Assembly: GCF_017357385.1 (NCBI RefSeq)
Contig: NZ_CP071636.1
Coordinates: 62,001 to 126,000, forward strand
Reading direction: 5' to 3'
DNA: 64,000 nt
Origin: Rhizobium sp. NZLR1
GTDB lineage: Bacteria; Pseudomonadota; Alphaproteobacteria; Rhizobiales; Rhizobiaceae
Shown: positions 28,489 to 36,636 of the stretch, in pieces
Layout: every line of letters starts with the position of its first letter
Position numbering within the stretch: position 1 is the stretch's first letter
Position numbers and translations under genes: made by a program
The notes under the pieces: generated by a model
Database searches by the model: none
Seen by the model: only the letters and a program-made list of their open reading frames with translations
What the model was told of the DNA's origin: nothing

Positions 28489-28516
28489 AAAGGGCGCGGT
28501 TCAAGCCGCGCCCTTT
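28489..28516. terminator. Bidirectional terminator between sugar operon and cyd operon
   Basis: Perfect 11-bp stem AAAGGGCGCGG (28489-28499) with CCGCGCCCTTT (28506-28516) around a 6-nt loop, lying between two convergent operons. The A and T ends give a T-run at the 3' side on either strand. Confidence 0.8.
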
Positions 28517-28522
28517 CCATAT

Positions 28523-28645
28523 CTACTTCAGCGTCTCGGACGCCCTCTTTCTGGCTGCGTCGTCCATCAGCTCATACCACATGGCGTTGAGGACGGCGAA
28601 AGCGGCTGCCAGCGGCAGGCCGAGGATCCATGCAAAATACCACAT
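28523..28645 (-). CDS. cydX: Cytochrome bd oxidase small subunit CydX
   Basis: A 40-residue membrane peptide starting MWYFAWILGLPLAAAFAVL, with the conserved Trp/Tyr-rich N-terminus and an AMWYE segment following the single membrane helix, as in CydX/CbdX proteins. It stabilises the haem region of CydAB. It lies 13 bp after cydB with AGGGAGAC before its ATG, and is the last gene of the operon. Longer in-frame starts are inside cydB sequence and were rejected. Confidence 0.93.
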   Translation of the reverse strand: MWYFAWILGLPLAAAFAVLNAMWYELMDDAARKRASETLK

Positions 28646-28658
28646 CGTTTCGTCTCCC

Positions 28659-29813
28659 TTAGTAAGCGTGGCTGTTTTTGTCGGTGACGGATTTCTCGTC
28701 GACCTTGCCCCATAGAACTTTGTAGACCCAGGCCGTGTAGGCAAAAATGATCGGCAGGAAGATCGCCGACACCACCAGCATTATGAACAGCGTCATATGG
28801 CTGGAGGATGCATCCCAGACCGTCAGGCTCGATCGCGGATCGAGCGAGGAGGGCAGGATGAACGGGAACATCGAGAGGCCAACCGTCGAGATGATGCCGA
28901 AGATCGCCACCTTGCTGAAGAGCAGCGTCATTACCTCGCGCCTTGCCCGCATGGCAATGAAGGCCAGAGCCGCGCCCGCAAAGCCGAGGACGGGTGCCGC
29001 GATCATCCACGAATGGGCGCTGTAATTGGCAAGCCACGCGCCTTTCTCCAGCGACACGGTCTTCAAGAGCGGATTGGAAGGCCCGATGGTGCTGATATCG
29101 CTGGTGATGCGGTAACCGCCAACGCCGATCCACAGGAAGAGGCCGCCAAGCGCGAAAAGCACGATGGCGGCAAGGGCGGCGATGCTGCCATAACCTCTGG
29201 CACGCTCGGCAACCGGGCCACTTGCCTTCAGTACCAGCCAAGCTGCGCCATGCATCGTCAGCATGGCTAGGGAAAGCAGGCCGCAGAGCAGCGCATAGGG
29301 GTTGAGCAGAGCAAAGAACGAGCCTTCGTAGAAGATCCGCATGTCGTCGGCAAAGCGGAAGGGCACGCCCTGCAGCACATTGCCGACAGCAACGCCGAAG
29401 ATCAGCGACGGCACGAAGCCTCCGATGAAGAGCGCCCAGTCCCAGCCGGTGCGCCAATTGGCGCTTTCGCGCTTCGACCGGTATTTGAATCCGACGGGGC
29501 GTAGGATGAGCGCGAAGAGGATCGCGAACATCGCCAGATAAAAGCCCGAGAAGGAAACCGCATAAAGCGGCGGCCAGGCGGCGAAGATGGCGCCGCCGGC
29601 GAGGATCAGCCAGACCTGATTGCCTTCCCAGGTGGCGCCGATGGTGTTGATCGCCACGCGCCGTTCCGTATCGGTCCGGGCGACGAAAGGCAGAAGCGTG
29701 CCGACGCCGAGATCGAAGCCGCCCGTCGTCGCAAAGGCGATCAGCAGCACGCCGAGCAGCACCCACCAGATGAGACGCAGGGTGTCGTAATCGAGGAGTT
29801 CGTGAAGGATCAT
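28659..29813 (-). CDS. cydB: Cytochrome bd ubiquinol oxidase subunit II
   Basis: 384 residues, mostly hydrophobic, with the CydB N-terminus LRLIWWVLLGVLLIAFATTGGFDLGVG and the WEGNQVWLILAGGAIFAAWPPLYA block. It pairs with CydA in the inner membrane to reduce oxygen to water with high affinity. ATG 29813 lies 5 bp after the cydA stop. An upstream extension in the same frame overlaps cydA and is not credible. Confidence 0.96.
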   Translation of the reverse strand: MILHELLDYDTLRLIWWVLLGVLLIAFATTGGFDLGVGTLLPFVARTDTERRVAINTIGATWEGNQVWLILAGGAIFAAWPPLYAVSFSGFYLAMFAILFALILRPVGFKYRSKRESANWRTGWDWALFIGGFVPSLIFGVAVGNVLQGVPFRFADDMRIFYEGSFFALLNPYALLCGLLSLAMLTMHGAAWLVLKASGPVAERARGYGSIAALAAIVLFALGGLFLWIGVGGYRITSDISTIGPSNPLLKTVSLEKGAWLANYSAHSWMIAAPVLGFAGAALAFIAMRARREVMTLLFSKVAIFGIISTVGLSMFPFILPSSLDPRSSLTVWDASSSHMTLFIMLVVSAIFLPIIFAYTAWVYKVLWGKVDEKSVTDKNSHAY

Positions 29814-29818
29814 GGCGG

Positions 29819-31399
29819 TCACTCCGCGGCCGGGACGAGGGTTTCGGAAATCAGCACGGCTTCCGGCTCGTCGTCCGGCTCCGGCCCTTGCTTGATCGCC
29901 TTGATCATCAGGCTCATCTCGATGACGATCAGCACCGTATAAAGTGCGCCAAAACCGATAATGGTCAGAAGCACGGTGCCGGCACCAAGGCTGGAGACGG
30001 CGGCAGCCGTCGGCAGCACGCCTTCGATCACCCATGGCTGACGGCCGAATTCGGCGACGACCCAGCCGAGTTCGATAGCGACAAAGGGCAGGGGGATCGC
30101 CAGCACGGCAATCCGCAGAAGCAGTGGATATTTGTCGAGATGGCGGCGCGCCGACAGCCAGAAGAAGGTGGCGGTCAAGAGGATGAAGAACATGCCGAGG
30201 CCGACCATGATACGGAAGGACCAGAAGAGCGTCGGCACGTGCGGGATCGTGTCCCGCGCGGCCTGAGCGATCTGCTCGTCGGTCGCCTGGCGCGGATCGT
30301 CGACATAGCGCTTCAAAAGAAGCCCGTAACCGAGATCATGGCCGAGATCCTCGAAGGAACTACGCACCTCCTGCGCCACCTGATCCTGCGCTGGCGCGGC
30401 ACGGATCTGCGTCAGTGCATCGTAAGCTTTGATGCCATCGCGGATGCGAGTTTCGGCCTGCTGTTCGAGCTTGTCGATGCCCGGGATCTCTGTTGTCAAC
30501 GACCGTGTGCCGATCAGCCCCATGACCCAGGGGATGTGCACGGCGAAATGCGTCTCGCGCGCTTCCTGATCCGGGAAGCCGAAGGCGGTGAAGGCAGCCG
30601 GAGCGGGCTCCGTCTTCCACATGCCCTCGATCGCGGCAAGCTTCATCTTCTGGTTTTCGGTGGCAAGATAACCGCTCTCGTCGCCGAGCACGACGACGGA
30701 GAGCGCCGAGGCGAGGCCGAAGGAGGCGGCGACCGTCATCGAGCGCTTGGCAAGTTCGATATGCCGGCCCTTGAGCACATACCAGGCCGAGACGCCGAGT
30801 ACGAAGATCGAGGCGCAGACATAACCTGCCGATACCGTATGGACGAATTTCGCCTGGGCGACCGGATTGAAGACCACGTCGAAGAAGCTTGTGATTTCCA
30901 TGCGCATCGTCTGCGGATTGAGCGCCGATCCCACTGGATTCTGCATCCAGCCATTGGCAATGAGGATCCAGAGGGCCGAGAAGTTCGAGCCGAGCGCCAC
31001 CGCCCAGGTGGCGACGAGATGGCCGACCTTCGACAGCTTGTCCCAGCCGAAGAAGAACAGGCCGACGAAAGTCGCCTCGAGAAAGAAGGCCATCAGGCCT
31101 TCGATTGCCAGCGGCGCGCCAAAGATGTCGCCGACATAATAGCTGTAATAGCTCCAGTTCATGCCGAACTGGAATTCCATGACGATGCCGGTGGCGACGC
31201 CGATCACGAAATTGATGCCAAACAGCGTGCCCCAGAATTTCGTCATCTGCCGCCAGATCTGGCGGCCGGTCATGACATAGACGGTTTCCATGATCGCCAA
31301 GAGTACGGACAGGCCGAGCGTCAGCGGCACGAACAGGAAGTGGTAAAGCGCCGTCAGTGCGAATTGAAAGCGCGATAGCGCAACGATATCTAGTTCCAT
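29819..31399 (-). CDS. cydA: Cytochrome bd ubiquinol oxidase subunit I
   Basis: 526 residues. His in LTALYHFLFVPLTLG (near 20), His in KFVHTVSAGY (near 190) and the Met of FRIMVGLGMFF match the three haem ligands. The GWVVAEFGRQPWVIEG motif near the C-terminus is typical. A long periplasmic Q-loop (FPDQEARETHFAVHIPWVMG through RDTIPHVPTLFW) places it in the long-loop subfamily like Escherichia coli CydA. ATG 31399 gives the standard N-terminus MELDIVALSRFQFALTALYH. The gap to cydC upstream is 76 bp. Confidence 0.96.
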   Translation of the reverse strand: MELDIVALSRFQFALTALYHFLFVPLTLGLSVLLAIMETVYVMTGRQIWRQMTKFWGTLFGINFVIGVATGIVMEFQFGMNWSYYSYYVGDIFGAPLAIEGLMAFFLEATFVGLFFFGWDKLSKVGHLVATWAVALGSNFSALWILIANGWMQNPVGSALNPQTMRMEITSFFDVVFNPVAQAKFVHTVSAGYVCASIFVLGVSAWYVLKGRHIELAKRSMTVAASFGLASALSVVVLGDESGYLATENQKMKLAAIEGMWKTEPAPAAFTAFGFPDQEARETHFAVHIPWVMGLIGTRSLTTEIPGIDKLEQQAETRIRDGIKAYDALTQIRAAPAQDQVAQEVRSSFEDLGHDLGYGLLLKRYVDDPRQATDEQIAQAARDTIPHVPTLFWSFRIMVGLGMFFILLTATFFWLSARRHLDKYPLLLRIAVLAIPLPFVAIELGWVVAEFGRQPWVIEGVLPTAAAVSSLGAGTVLLTIIGFGALYTVLIVIEMSLMIKAIKQGPEPDDEPEAVLISETLVPAAE

Positions 31400-31475
31400 T
31401 TGTCTTTCTCCCACGGTCCCACGGGGTACGGAGCGTTCCTCAGCGCCGGTCGGCGCCTGAGGGCATGCGATTTGC

Positions 31476-33164
31476 TCAGTCCGGCCGAAGCCGGTCGAGC
31501 GCCTTTTCGAACGCCGCCTCTCCACGGCGCGAAACCTCTAGGATGCGGCCGCCTTCGATGACGGCGATGCGGTCCGCGATAACAGCCTCACGGCGGATAT
31601 GCGTGGCGATCACTAGCGAGCGGCCTGCCGCCATTGCCGAGAGACGTTGGAGGACATCTCGGGCGGTGGCGCCGTCGAGGCCTTCAGTCGGCTCGTCGAG
31701 CAGCCACAGCGGCGTGTCGCGCAGGAAGAGCCGGGCAAGCGCCAAGCGACGCGACTGGCCGCCGGAAAGGCCGAGACCGCCTTCGCCAAGTGACGTATCG
31801 ATCCCTCGCGGCATGGCCTCAACATCGGCAAGCAGACCGGCCGCGGCGAGCACATCCAGAAGACGGGCCTCGCCTGCTTCCGGGTTCGCAAGGGTGAGAT
31901 TGCCGCGCAGGCTGTCCTCGAAGAGTTCCGTCCGTTGGGTCAGCAGCGTCGTCGTCATCGCGGCGACGCTTCCCGTCTTCGCCGGCAATTCACCGGAGAG
32001 CAGAGCGAGCAGGCTCGACTTGCCGGCGCCGCTGCTGCCGACGACGGCAAGGTGTTCGCCCTGTCGAAGCACAAGTCCTATACCCTCGAGAACCGGTACG
32101 GCGGAGTTTTCATGGAAGGCGGACACGTCAGCCAGCGAAAAGGCGTATCCCGGCAGTGGCGGCGCCAATGGTTCGGGAGCCGCCGTGGCGGTCAGCCGCG
32201 GCACAATGCGCCTTGCCGCCAGCAACGTCCGCCCAAGTTCCAGAGCACCGCGGCGCAACGCCGTAAAGGGTTCGACTGCCGCGAAGGCGACGAGCAGCCC
32301 AAGTGCGGCGACAGGCGCGGTAATCACCTTCGTTTCCGCAAGTGCGGCGACGGCGAGCAGCGATCCCGTCAACAGAAGGGTGGAGACAAGGCCGAAGCCA
32401 AATGTCAGGCCGGTCTCGATGCGGTTCAGTCGGTCGTCGGCGCAGGCGGAGTGATGGTCGGCGGCAGCGATTGCCTCTCTCTGCGCGCCAAGCCGGCCGG
32501 CCATCAGGATATCGGTCTGACCGGCGACGAGATCGATTGTCCGCGACCGCAGCGCCTCGATGCCATGGGCACGCCGGCGGGCATGTTTGCGCGCCGCGCG
32601 GCCGGCGATCAAAGGCAGGCCGAGGCCGGCACCTGCGAGAAAAAGGCCGAAGCACAGGCCGAACAATGGATGCATCAGCCCCAGCACGAGGCTTGCCGCA
32701 AGGGTAGCGCCGATCGCCACCGCGGCCGGCACGAGAATGCGGAGATACAGGGAGTCGAGCGCATCGATATCGGCCGTCAGCCGGAAGAGCAGCCTTGCAG
32801 GACGATGCAAAAGAGCGCGCGCCGCACCCGGTTCGGCGAAGCCACGAAACAGCCTTTCGCGAAGAGCGGCGAGCACGCCGAGCGTCGCGTCATGGGTCGC
32901 AAGCCTTTCACCGTAACGTGCTGCCGTGCGGACAATGGCAAGAAGCCGGATTCCCGCCGACGGCGCAAAGACGTCGAAGGTGATGGCGGCGGCGGAAAGG
33001 CCGGCAAGCGACGTGGCGGTGATGAACCAGCCGGATAGGCCGAGCAGGCCGATGCCGGCTGTGACCGTCGTCGCCGAAAGTGCGGCGCCGAGCAGCAGCG
33101 CGCGCCGGCGCTCGGCAAAAAACAGACGCAGGACCGGTTTGAGGTCTGCAGCAGATGTGCTCAT
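31476..33164 (-). CDS. cydC: Thiol reductant ABC exporter subunit CydC
   Basis: 562 residues: N-terminal six-helix exporter domain (~1-310) and C-terminal ATPase with GSSGAGKSS, LSGGQSRRLALARLFL and LWLLDEPTEGLD. With CydD it forms a heterodimer exporting cysteine/glutathione (and haem-linked in structural work) needed for cytochrome bd assembly. The start overlaps the cydD stop by 4 bp. The ATPase site has a Thr in place of the usual Ala/Ser after the D-loop Glu-Pro, a minor change. Confidence 0.94.
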   Translation of the reverse strand: MSTSAADLKPVLRLFFAERRRALLLGAALSATTVTAGIGLLGLSGWFITATSLAGLSAAAITFDVFAPSAGIRLLAIVRTAARYGERLATHDATLGVLAALRERLFRGFAEPGAARALLHRPARLLFRLTADIDALDSLYLRILVPAAVAIGATLAASLVLGLMHPLFGLCFGLFLAGAGLGLPLIAGRAARKHARRRAHGIEALRSRTIDLVAGQTDILMAGRLGAQREAIAAADHHSACADDRLNRIETGLTFGFGLVSTLLLTGSLLAVAALAETKVITAPVAALGLLVAFAAVEPFTALRRGALELGRTLLAARRIVPRLTATAAPEPLAPPLPGYAFSLADVSAFHENSAVPVLEGIGLVLRQGEHLAVVGSSGAGKSSLLALLSGELPAKTGSVAAMTTTLLTQRTELFEDSLRGNLTLANPEAGEARLLDVLAAAGLLADVEAMPRGIDTSLGEGGLGLSGGQSRRLALARLFLRDTPLWLLDEPTEGLDGATARDVLQRLSAMAAGRSLVIATHIRREAVIADRIAVIEGGRILEVSRRGEAAFEKALDRLRPD

Positions 33165-34906
33165 TCGGCGGCCTCCCTCATCATGATATCGGCGTCGATG
33201 CGCATGATGCGATGCATGCGTGCGGCAAGCAGCGGATCATGGGTGGCAACGATCAAAGTGCGACCGTTAGCGAGCGAAAGCAGGCTCTCGGTGATCTCCG
33301 CGGCGGTCGCGGCATCGAGATGCGCGGTCGGCTCGTCGGCAAGGATGATCCTCAGATGCGGATTGCAGGCCGCACGCGCGATCGCAAGCCGCAGTGCCTC
33401 GCCGCCGGAAAGCCCGATCCCGCCCTCGCCGAGCGGCCGGCTGCCATAGGCTTCGGCCACTTTCCCGAGTCTCGCTGCGTCAAGTGCATCGGCAACATCG
33501 CCGCGCAGCACGCCGGGTCTGCCAAGCGCGATATTCCCCGCAATGGTGCCGGCAAAGATATGCGGCTTCTGGCCGATCCACGCCATGCCGCCGCGCAAGA
33601 GCGCGGCGGTATCATCCGCAAGCTCGAGGCGGCCGATGACGATGCGGCCGCCGGTGCAGGGCGCCAGCCCCGCCATCAGCGAAAGCAGCGTCGATTTGCC
33701 GGAACCGCTGGCCCCGAGAAGCGCCAGATGTTCGCCGGCGGCGATATCGAGGTTGAAATCGCCGAGGATCAACGGTTCGTCGGCGCCATAGCGAAAGGCG
33801 AGATTTTCAAGTCGAATGGCCGATGCTTCGGCGACGACAGGTACCGCTGACGCGATTTCGGCTGCTCCTCGAATAGACGGGCCGCCGGCAGTCAGACCGT
33901 CCAGCGTCTTCAGCGCTGCTTCGCCGGCCGCCCGATCGTGCCAGACTGCCGAGAGTTCACGCAGCGGCTCGAAGAAGGCCGGCGCCAACAGCAGGATGAA
34001 CAGGCCCTCGGTCAGGTCGAGCCGGCCGACCCAAGTGCCGAAGCGGATTTCGCCGAGCAGGCTGAAGCCGACATAGACGGCAATCATCGCCACGCCGAGC
34101 GCGGCGAAAAGTTCGAGCACGGCCGAGGAGAGGAAGGCGATCTTCAGCACCGCCATGGTGCACACGCGCAGCGATTGCGCCTCCCGGCGCAGCCGCAGCG
34201 CCGTTGCCTCAACCGCATCGAGCCCACGGATCGTCGCCAATCCACGCAGCCGATCGAGCAGGAAACCGTTGAGGCCACCGGTCGCAACGAGTTGTCTTTC
34301 GCTGGCCGCCTGGGCGCGCCAGCCGATCAATGCCATGAAGATCGGGATCAGCGGCGCGGCAAACAGCAAAACCAGCGCGGCGATCCAGGAGACCGGAAAG
34401 AGGACGGCAAGAATTATGAGCGGCACAAGGCTCGCCTTTATACGCGCCGGCTGGAACCGGGCGAGATAGGGCACGATGAGTTCGGCCTGCTCGCCAAGCA
34501 CGCTTGCGGCTTTGCCTGACGCCGGCCTGCCGCGATCGATCGGCGATGATATCGAGAGTGCCGCAGCGGCGGCCCGCCGCCTGCGGCTGAGCTCAGCGCG
34601 CGCGACATGAAAGGCTAGGCGGCCGCCGGCCGCGTCGAGGCAGCTCCTTGCAAATCCGAGCAAGAGGATACCCAAGGCTGGCCAGAGGACGTCCTGCAAT
34701 GCGCCGCCATCGGCGATGCGCCCGACCGAGACTGCCAGCAGCCCGGCCTGAGGAATCCAGGTCGCGGCCGCCAATGCCTGCAGCATCGCTGCTCTGCGCA
34801 GCCCGTTTTTCGCGTCATTCGGGCCGGTGATGGACGAGACGGTATCGCCGTTCGGCACCGGTTCGGTCTCTCCCCTGTCCGTCGCGTCGAAGAAAGCGGT
34901 GCTCAT
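33161..34906 (-). CDS. cydD: Thiol reductant ABC exporter subunit CydD
   Basis: 581 residues. It has an exporter membrane domain (~30-330) followed by an ATPase domain with GASGSGKST, LSGGEALRLAIARA and ILADEPTAHLDAAT. The first 30 residues are polar. It begins 4 bp after the regulator stop and overlaps cydC by 4 bp. The gene order cydD-cydC-cydA-cydB-cydX puts assembly factors ahead of the oxidase they serve. Confidence 0.94.
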   Translation of the reverse strand: MSTAFFDATDRGETEPVPNGDTVSSITGPNDAKNGLRRAAMLQALAAATWIPQAGLLAVSVGRIADGGALQDVLWPALGILLLGFARSCLDAAGGRLAFHVARAELSRRRRAAAAALSISSPIDRGRPASGKAASVLGEQAELIVPYLARFQPARIKASLVPLIILAVLFPVSWIAALVLLFAAPLIPIFMALIGWRAQAASERQLVATGGLNGFLLDRLRGLATIRGLDAVEATALRLRREAQSLRVCTMAVLKIAFLSSAVLELFAALGVAMIAVYVGFSLLGEIRFGTWVGRLDLTEGLFILLLAPAFFEPLRELSAVWHDRAAGEAALKTLDGLTAGGPSIRGAAEIASAVPVVAEASAIRLENLAFRYGADEPLILGDFNLDIAAGEHLALLGASGSGKSTLLSLMAGLAPCTGGRIVIGRLELADDTAALLRGGMAWIGQKPHIFAGTIAGNIALGRPGVLRGDVADALDAARLGKVAEAYGSRPLGEGGIGLSGGEALRLAIARAACNPHLRIILADEPTAHLDAATAAEITESLLSLANGRTLIVATHDPLLAARMHRIMRIDADIMMREAAE

Positions 34907-34910
34907 GGCG

Positions 34911-35489
34911 CTAACTCTTGTTCGCAGGATTCGGCCGGCGGCTGCGGCCGAGCGAAACGACCCGGTCCTTGGCCTCCAGAAACTTTGTCACTTTCGCGCC
35001 CAGCGAGAGTAGCGTTGCGAGCCTTTCGGTTTCAAGTTGTTTTACATCTTCATACCAATGCGTCAGCTGCTCGATCAGCGTGTGCATCTCGCTCATCCGC
35101 GACTGCGCATGCCGTTCGGCCTCGCTGGCCGGCCGCTGCATCAGGATCTCCCGCAGAACCGACAGCGTCGGATCGACTTCGCGTTTCTTTCGCTCCTCGG
35201 CGAGCGTCCGCAATATGAGCCAGACATCGTCGGGCGTGGTGAAGAAATCGCGGCGATCGTCTGGCTTGTGTTTGAGGATAACGAGGTTCCAGGCCTGCAG
35301 TTCGCGGAGGCTCATCGACACGTTGGAGCGCGAAATGCCGAGTGAGTCGGCGATCTCCTCGGCGCAGAGCGATGCGGGGGAAACGAAGAGCAGCGCGTAG
35401 ATCTGGCCGACTGTGCGGTTGATTCCCCAGCGGGAGCCCATTTCGCCGAAGTGGAGAACGAAGGACTGGACAAGAGGCGGCAGGTTCAT
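34911..35489 (-). CDS. GbsR/MarR-type transcriptional regulator of the cyd operon
   Basis: 192 residues. The winged helix-turn-helix (AEEIADSLGISRSNVSMSLRELQAWNLV, about residues 50-80) is followed by RRDFFTTPDDVWLILRTLAEERKKRE and a long C-terminal helical region rich in Glu and Leu. This is the layout of GbsR-like regulators of the MarR superfamily. It is the first gene of the cyd operon, and a perfect 26-bp palindrome lies 20 bp upstream of its ATG, so autoregulation is likely. The effector is unknown; redox or thiol state would fit. There are no cysteines in the DNA-binding half except one near residue 43. Confidence 0.88.
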   Translation of the reverse strand: MNLPPLVQSFVLHFGEMGSRWGINRTVGQIYALLFVSPASLCAEEIADSLGISRSNVSMSLRELQAWNLVILKHKPDDRRDFFTTPDDVWLILRTLAEERKKREVDPTLSVLREILMQRPASEAERHAQSRMSEMHTLIEQLTHWYEDVKQLETERLATLLSLGAKVTKFLEAKDRVVSLGRSRRPNPANKS

Positions 35490-35508
35490 CGTTGTTTCCG
35501 TTGCGTCT

Positions 35509-35534
35509 GTGATTTCAGAAATTTCTGAAATCAC
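35509..35534. promoter_or_regulatory. Perfect 26-bp palindromic operator upstream of the cyd regulator
   Basis: Arms GTGATTTCAGAAA and TTTCTGAAATCAC are exact complements with no spacer. The site lies 20 bp before the regulator ATG and overlaps the -10 element of a proximal promoter by two bases. It is the probable binding site of the GbsR-like regulator, which would repress by blocking initiation. Confidence 0.75.
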
Positions 35535-35562
35535 TATACTGACTTTCGCACCTCGCCGACAA
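35533..35562 (-). promoter_or_regulatory. Proximal cyd promoter
   Basis: Minus-strand TTGTCG (35562-35557), 18-bp spacer, then TATAGT (35538-35533). The start of transcription would fall within the 26-bp palindrome. Confidence 0.5.
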
Positions 35563-35609
35563 CCGACAAGGCGGCCCTGCGTCAATTTGGACGTCCGTTC
35601 GTTGATCGT

Positions 35610-35657
35610 GCGTCAGATATAGCCTGACGCGGCGTGGCTGGATTTGATTTGGGTCAA
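35610..35657 (-). promoter_or_regulatory. FNR/FixK-type distal promoter of the cyd operon
   Basis: An anaerobox TTGACCCAAATCAA (minus strand, 35657-35644; TTGAC-N4-ATCAA) is centred at 35650.5. TATATC lies at 35621-35616, exactly where a class II promoter activated from -41.5 needs its -10 (start near 35609). The -10 is enclosed by a perfect dyad, GCGTCAG (35610-35616) and CTGACGC (35624-35630), which could bind a second regulator. Oxygen-limited induction of cytochrome bd is expected. Confidence 0.7.
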
Positions 35658-35687
35658 GTCCGCCGCACTTTGCAGCAATAATGCAGA

Positions 35688-35721
35688 AACGCCCGGCATT
35701 GCGTTGCGCATGCCGGGCGTT
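35688..35721 (-). terminator. Terminator downstream of hupE
   Basis: Perfect 12-bp stem AACGCCCGGCAT (35688-35699) with ATGCCGGGCGTT (35710-35721) around a 10-nt loop, 45 bp beyond the hupE stop. On the minus strand it is followed by TCTGCATTATT, a moderately T-rich stretch. It also separates hupE from the cyd promoters. Confidence 0.7.
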
Positions 35722-35766
35722 CTCATTGGACGGTGACGTGTGGAGGCGGCTGGAGTGCCGTCAGGC

Positions 35767-36366
35767 TCAGATCAAGCCGGCCAGAATGCCGACGCCGGAT
35801 ATCGCTGCAATACCACCAGCCGCACGCGTGACGAAGACGCCCTGACGTTCGCCGGCGCGGCCGATGACGTAACCAAGGGCGAGGCCGCCGACATGCAGCA
35901 ATGCGGTCGCCATCATGAAACCGGCGGCATAAGCGGCACCGGCGGCATTCTCCGGCATTTCCGCGCCGTGGGCGTGGCCGTGGAAGATCGCGAAGAGACC
36001 GACGACACCCATCGCAACCGCAGTCGGAGCCTTGACGTTGAGGGCAACGATGGCGCCGAGGACGACGACAGAAAGCGCGATGCCGGTCTCAACGAAGGGA
36101 ACATTGACGCCGGCAACGCCGAGGGCACCGCCGAACGCCATCACCAGAACGAAGGTCGTCGGCACCAGCCAGATGGCGCGACCACCGAGCTGAAATGCGA
36201 AAACGCCGACCATCACCATGGCAAGGATATGATCGAGACCGGAAACCGGATGACTGAAGCCATGGATAAAACCGGACGTCTGACCAACAGCGGTATGTGC
36301 ATAGGCGACGGCTGGAAGCGCGGCGGCAGCCAAGGCAAGCAGGCCGCTCTTGAGTGCTGATTTCAT
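35767..36366 (-). CDS. HupE/UreJ-family nickel/cobalt transporter
   Basis: 199 residues. A signal peptide ends near AVAYAHTAVGQ, leaving an N-terminal His as in HupE. The family signature HPVSGLDHILAMVMVGVFAFQLGG follows, then about six hydrophobic segments with FAIFHGHAHGAEMP, a His-rich metal site. HupE/UreJ proteins admit nickel (or cobalt) by facilitated diffusion. No hydrogenase or urease genes are in the window, so the client enzyme is unknown. I looked for a cobalamin riboswitch upstream and saw none. It appears to be a single-gene unit. Confidence 0.9.
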   Translation of the reverse strand: MKSALKSGLLALAAAALPAVAYAHTAVGQTSGFIHGFSHPVSGLDHILAMVMVGVFAFQLGGRAIWLVPTTFVLVMAFGGALGVAGVNVPFVETGIALSVVVLGAIVALNVKAPTAVAMGVVGLFAIFHGHAHGAEMPENAAGAAYAAGFMMATALLHVGGLALGYVIGRAGERQGVFVTRAAGGIAAISGVGILAGLI

Positions 36367-36636
36367 GGCTCATTCCCTCGTGAGTTTTCGAATATCCTGC
36401 CACCGCCAAACACAGGCACGGCTCCATGTCGCGCGCATCACGCTAGTTCAAAGAATTCGTGCCGTCAACGAAAATGCCATGAAATAGCAAGGCAATTCAA
36501 TTGCTTATCTGATAGGCAAATGCCGTTTTCGATAGCTTCTCCCGTTAACCCAAGATCCACCTGGAAACCGCCCCGCACAGGGGCTATCAATCATCGGCGG
36601 AGACGGCGCAAATGGCCCGCAATGGAGGAGACGCCC
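36367..36636. promoter_or_regulatory. Divergent intergenic region between hupE and hydroxyacid dehydrogenase
   Basis: 270 bp without a credible gene. It contains an AT-rich dyad GCAATT-C-AATTGC (36492-36504) that could be an operator. The plus-strand gene has GGAGGAG directly before its start. No riboswitch pattern was recognised. Confidence 0.3.

Noticed and set aside
29888-31378. 496-codon open frame on the plus strand
   Set aside because: Mirror of cydA; the cydA haem-ligand motifs decide for the minus strand.
31400-31525. N-terminal extension of cydA (and a like one of cydB at 29814-30035)
   Set aside because: The extended products are polar and unlike any CydA or CydB; the chosen ATGs give the normal family starts.
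36367-36636. Cobalamin riboswitch upstream of hupE
   Set aside because: HupE-type genes can be under B12 control, but no B12-box-like sequence is visible and the region is AT-rich.
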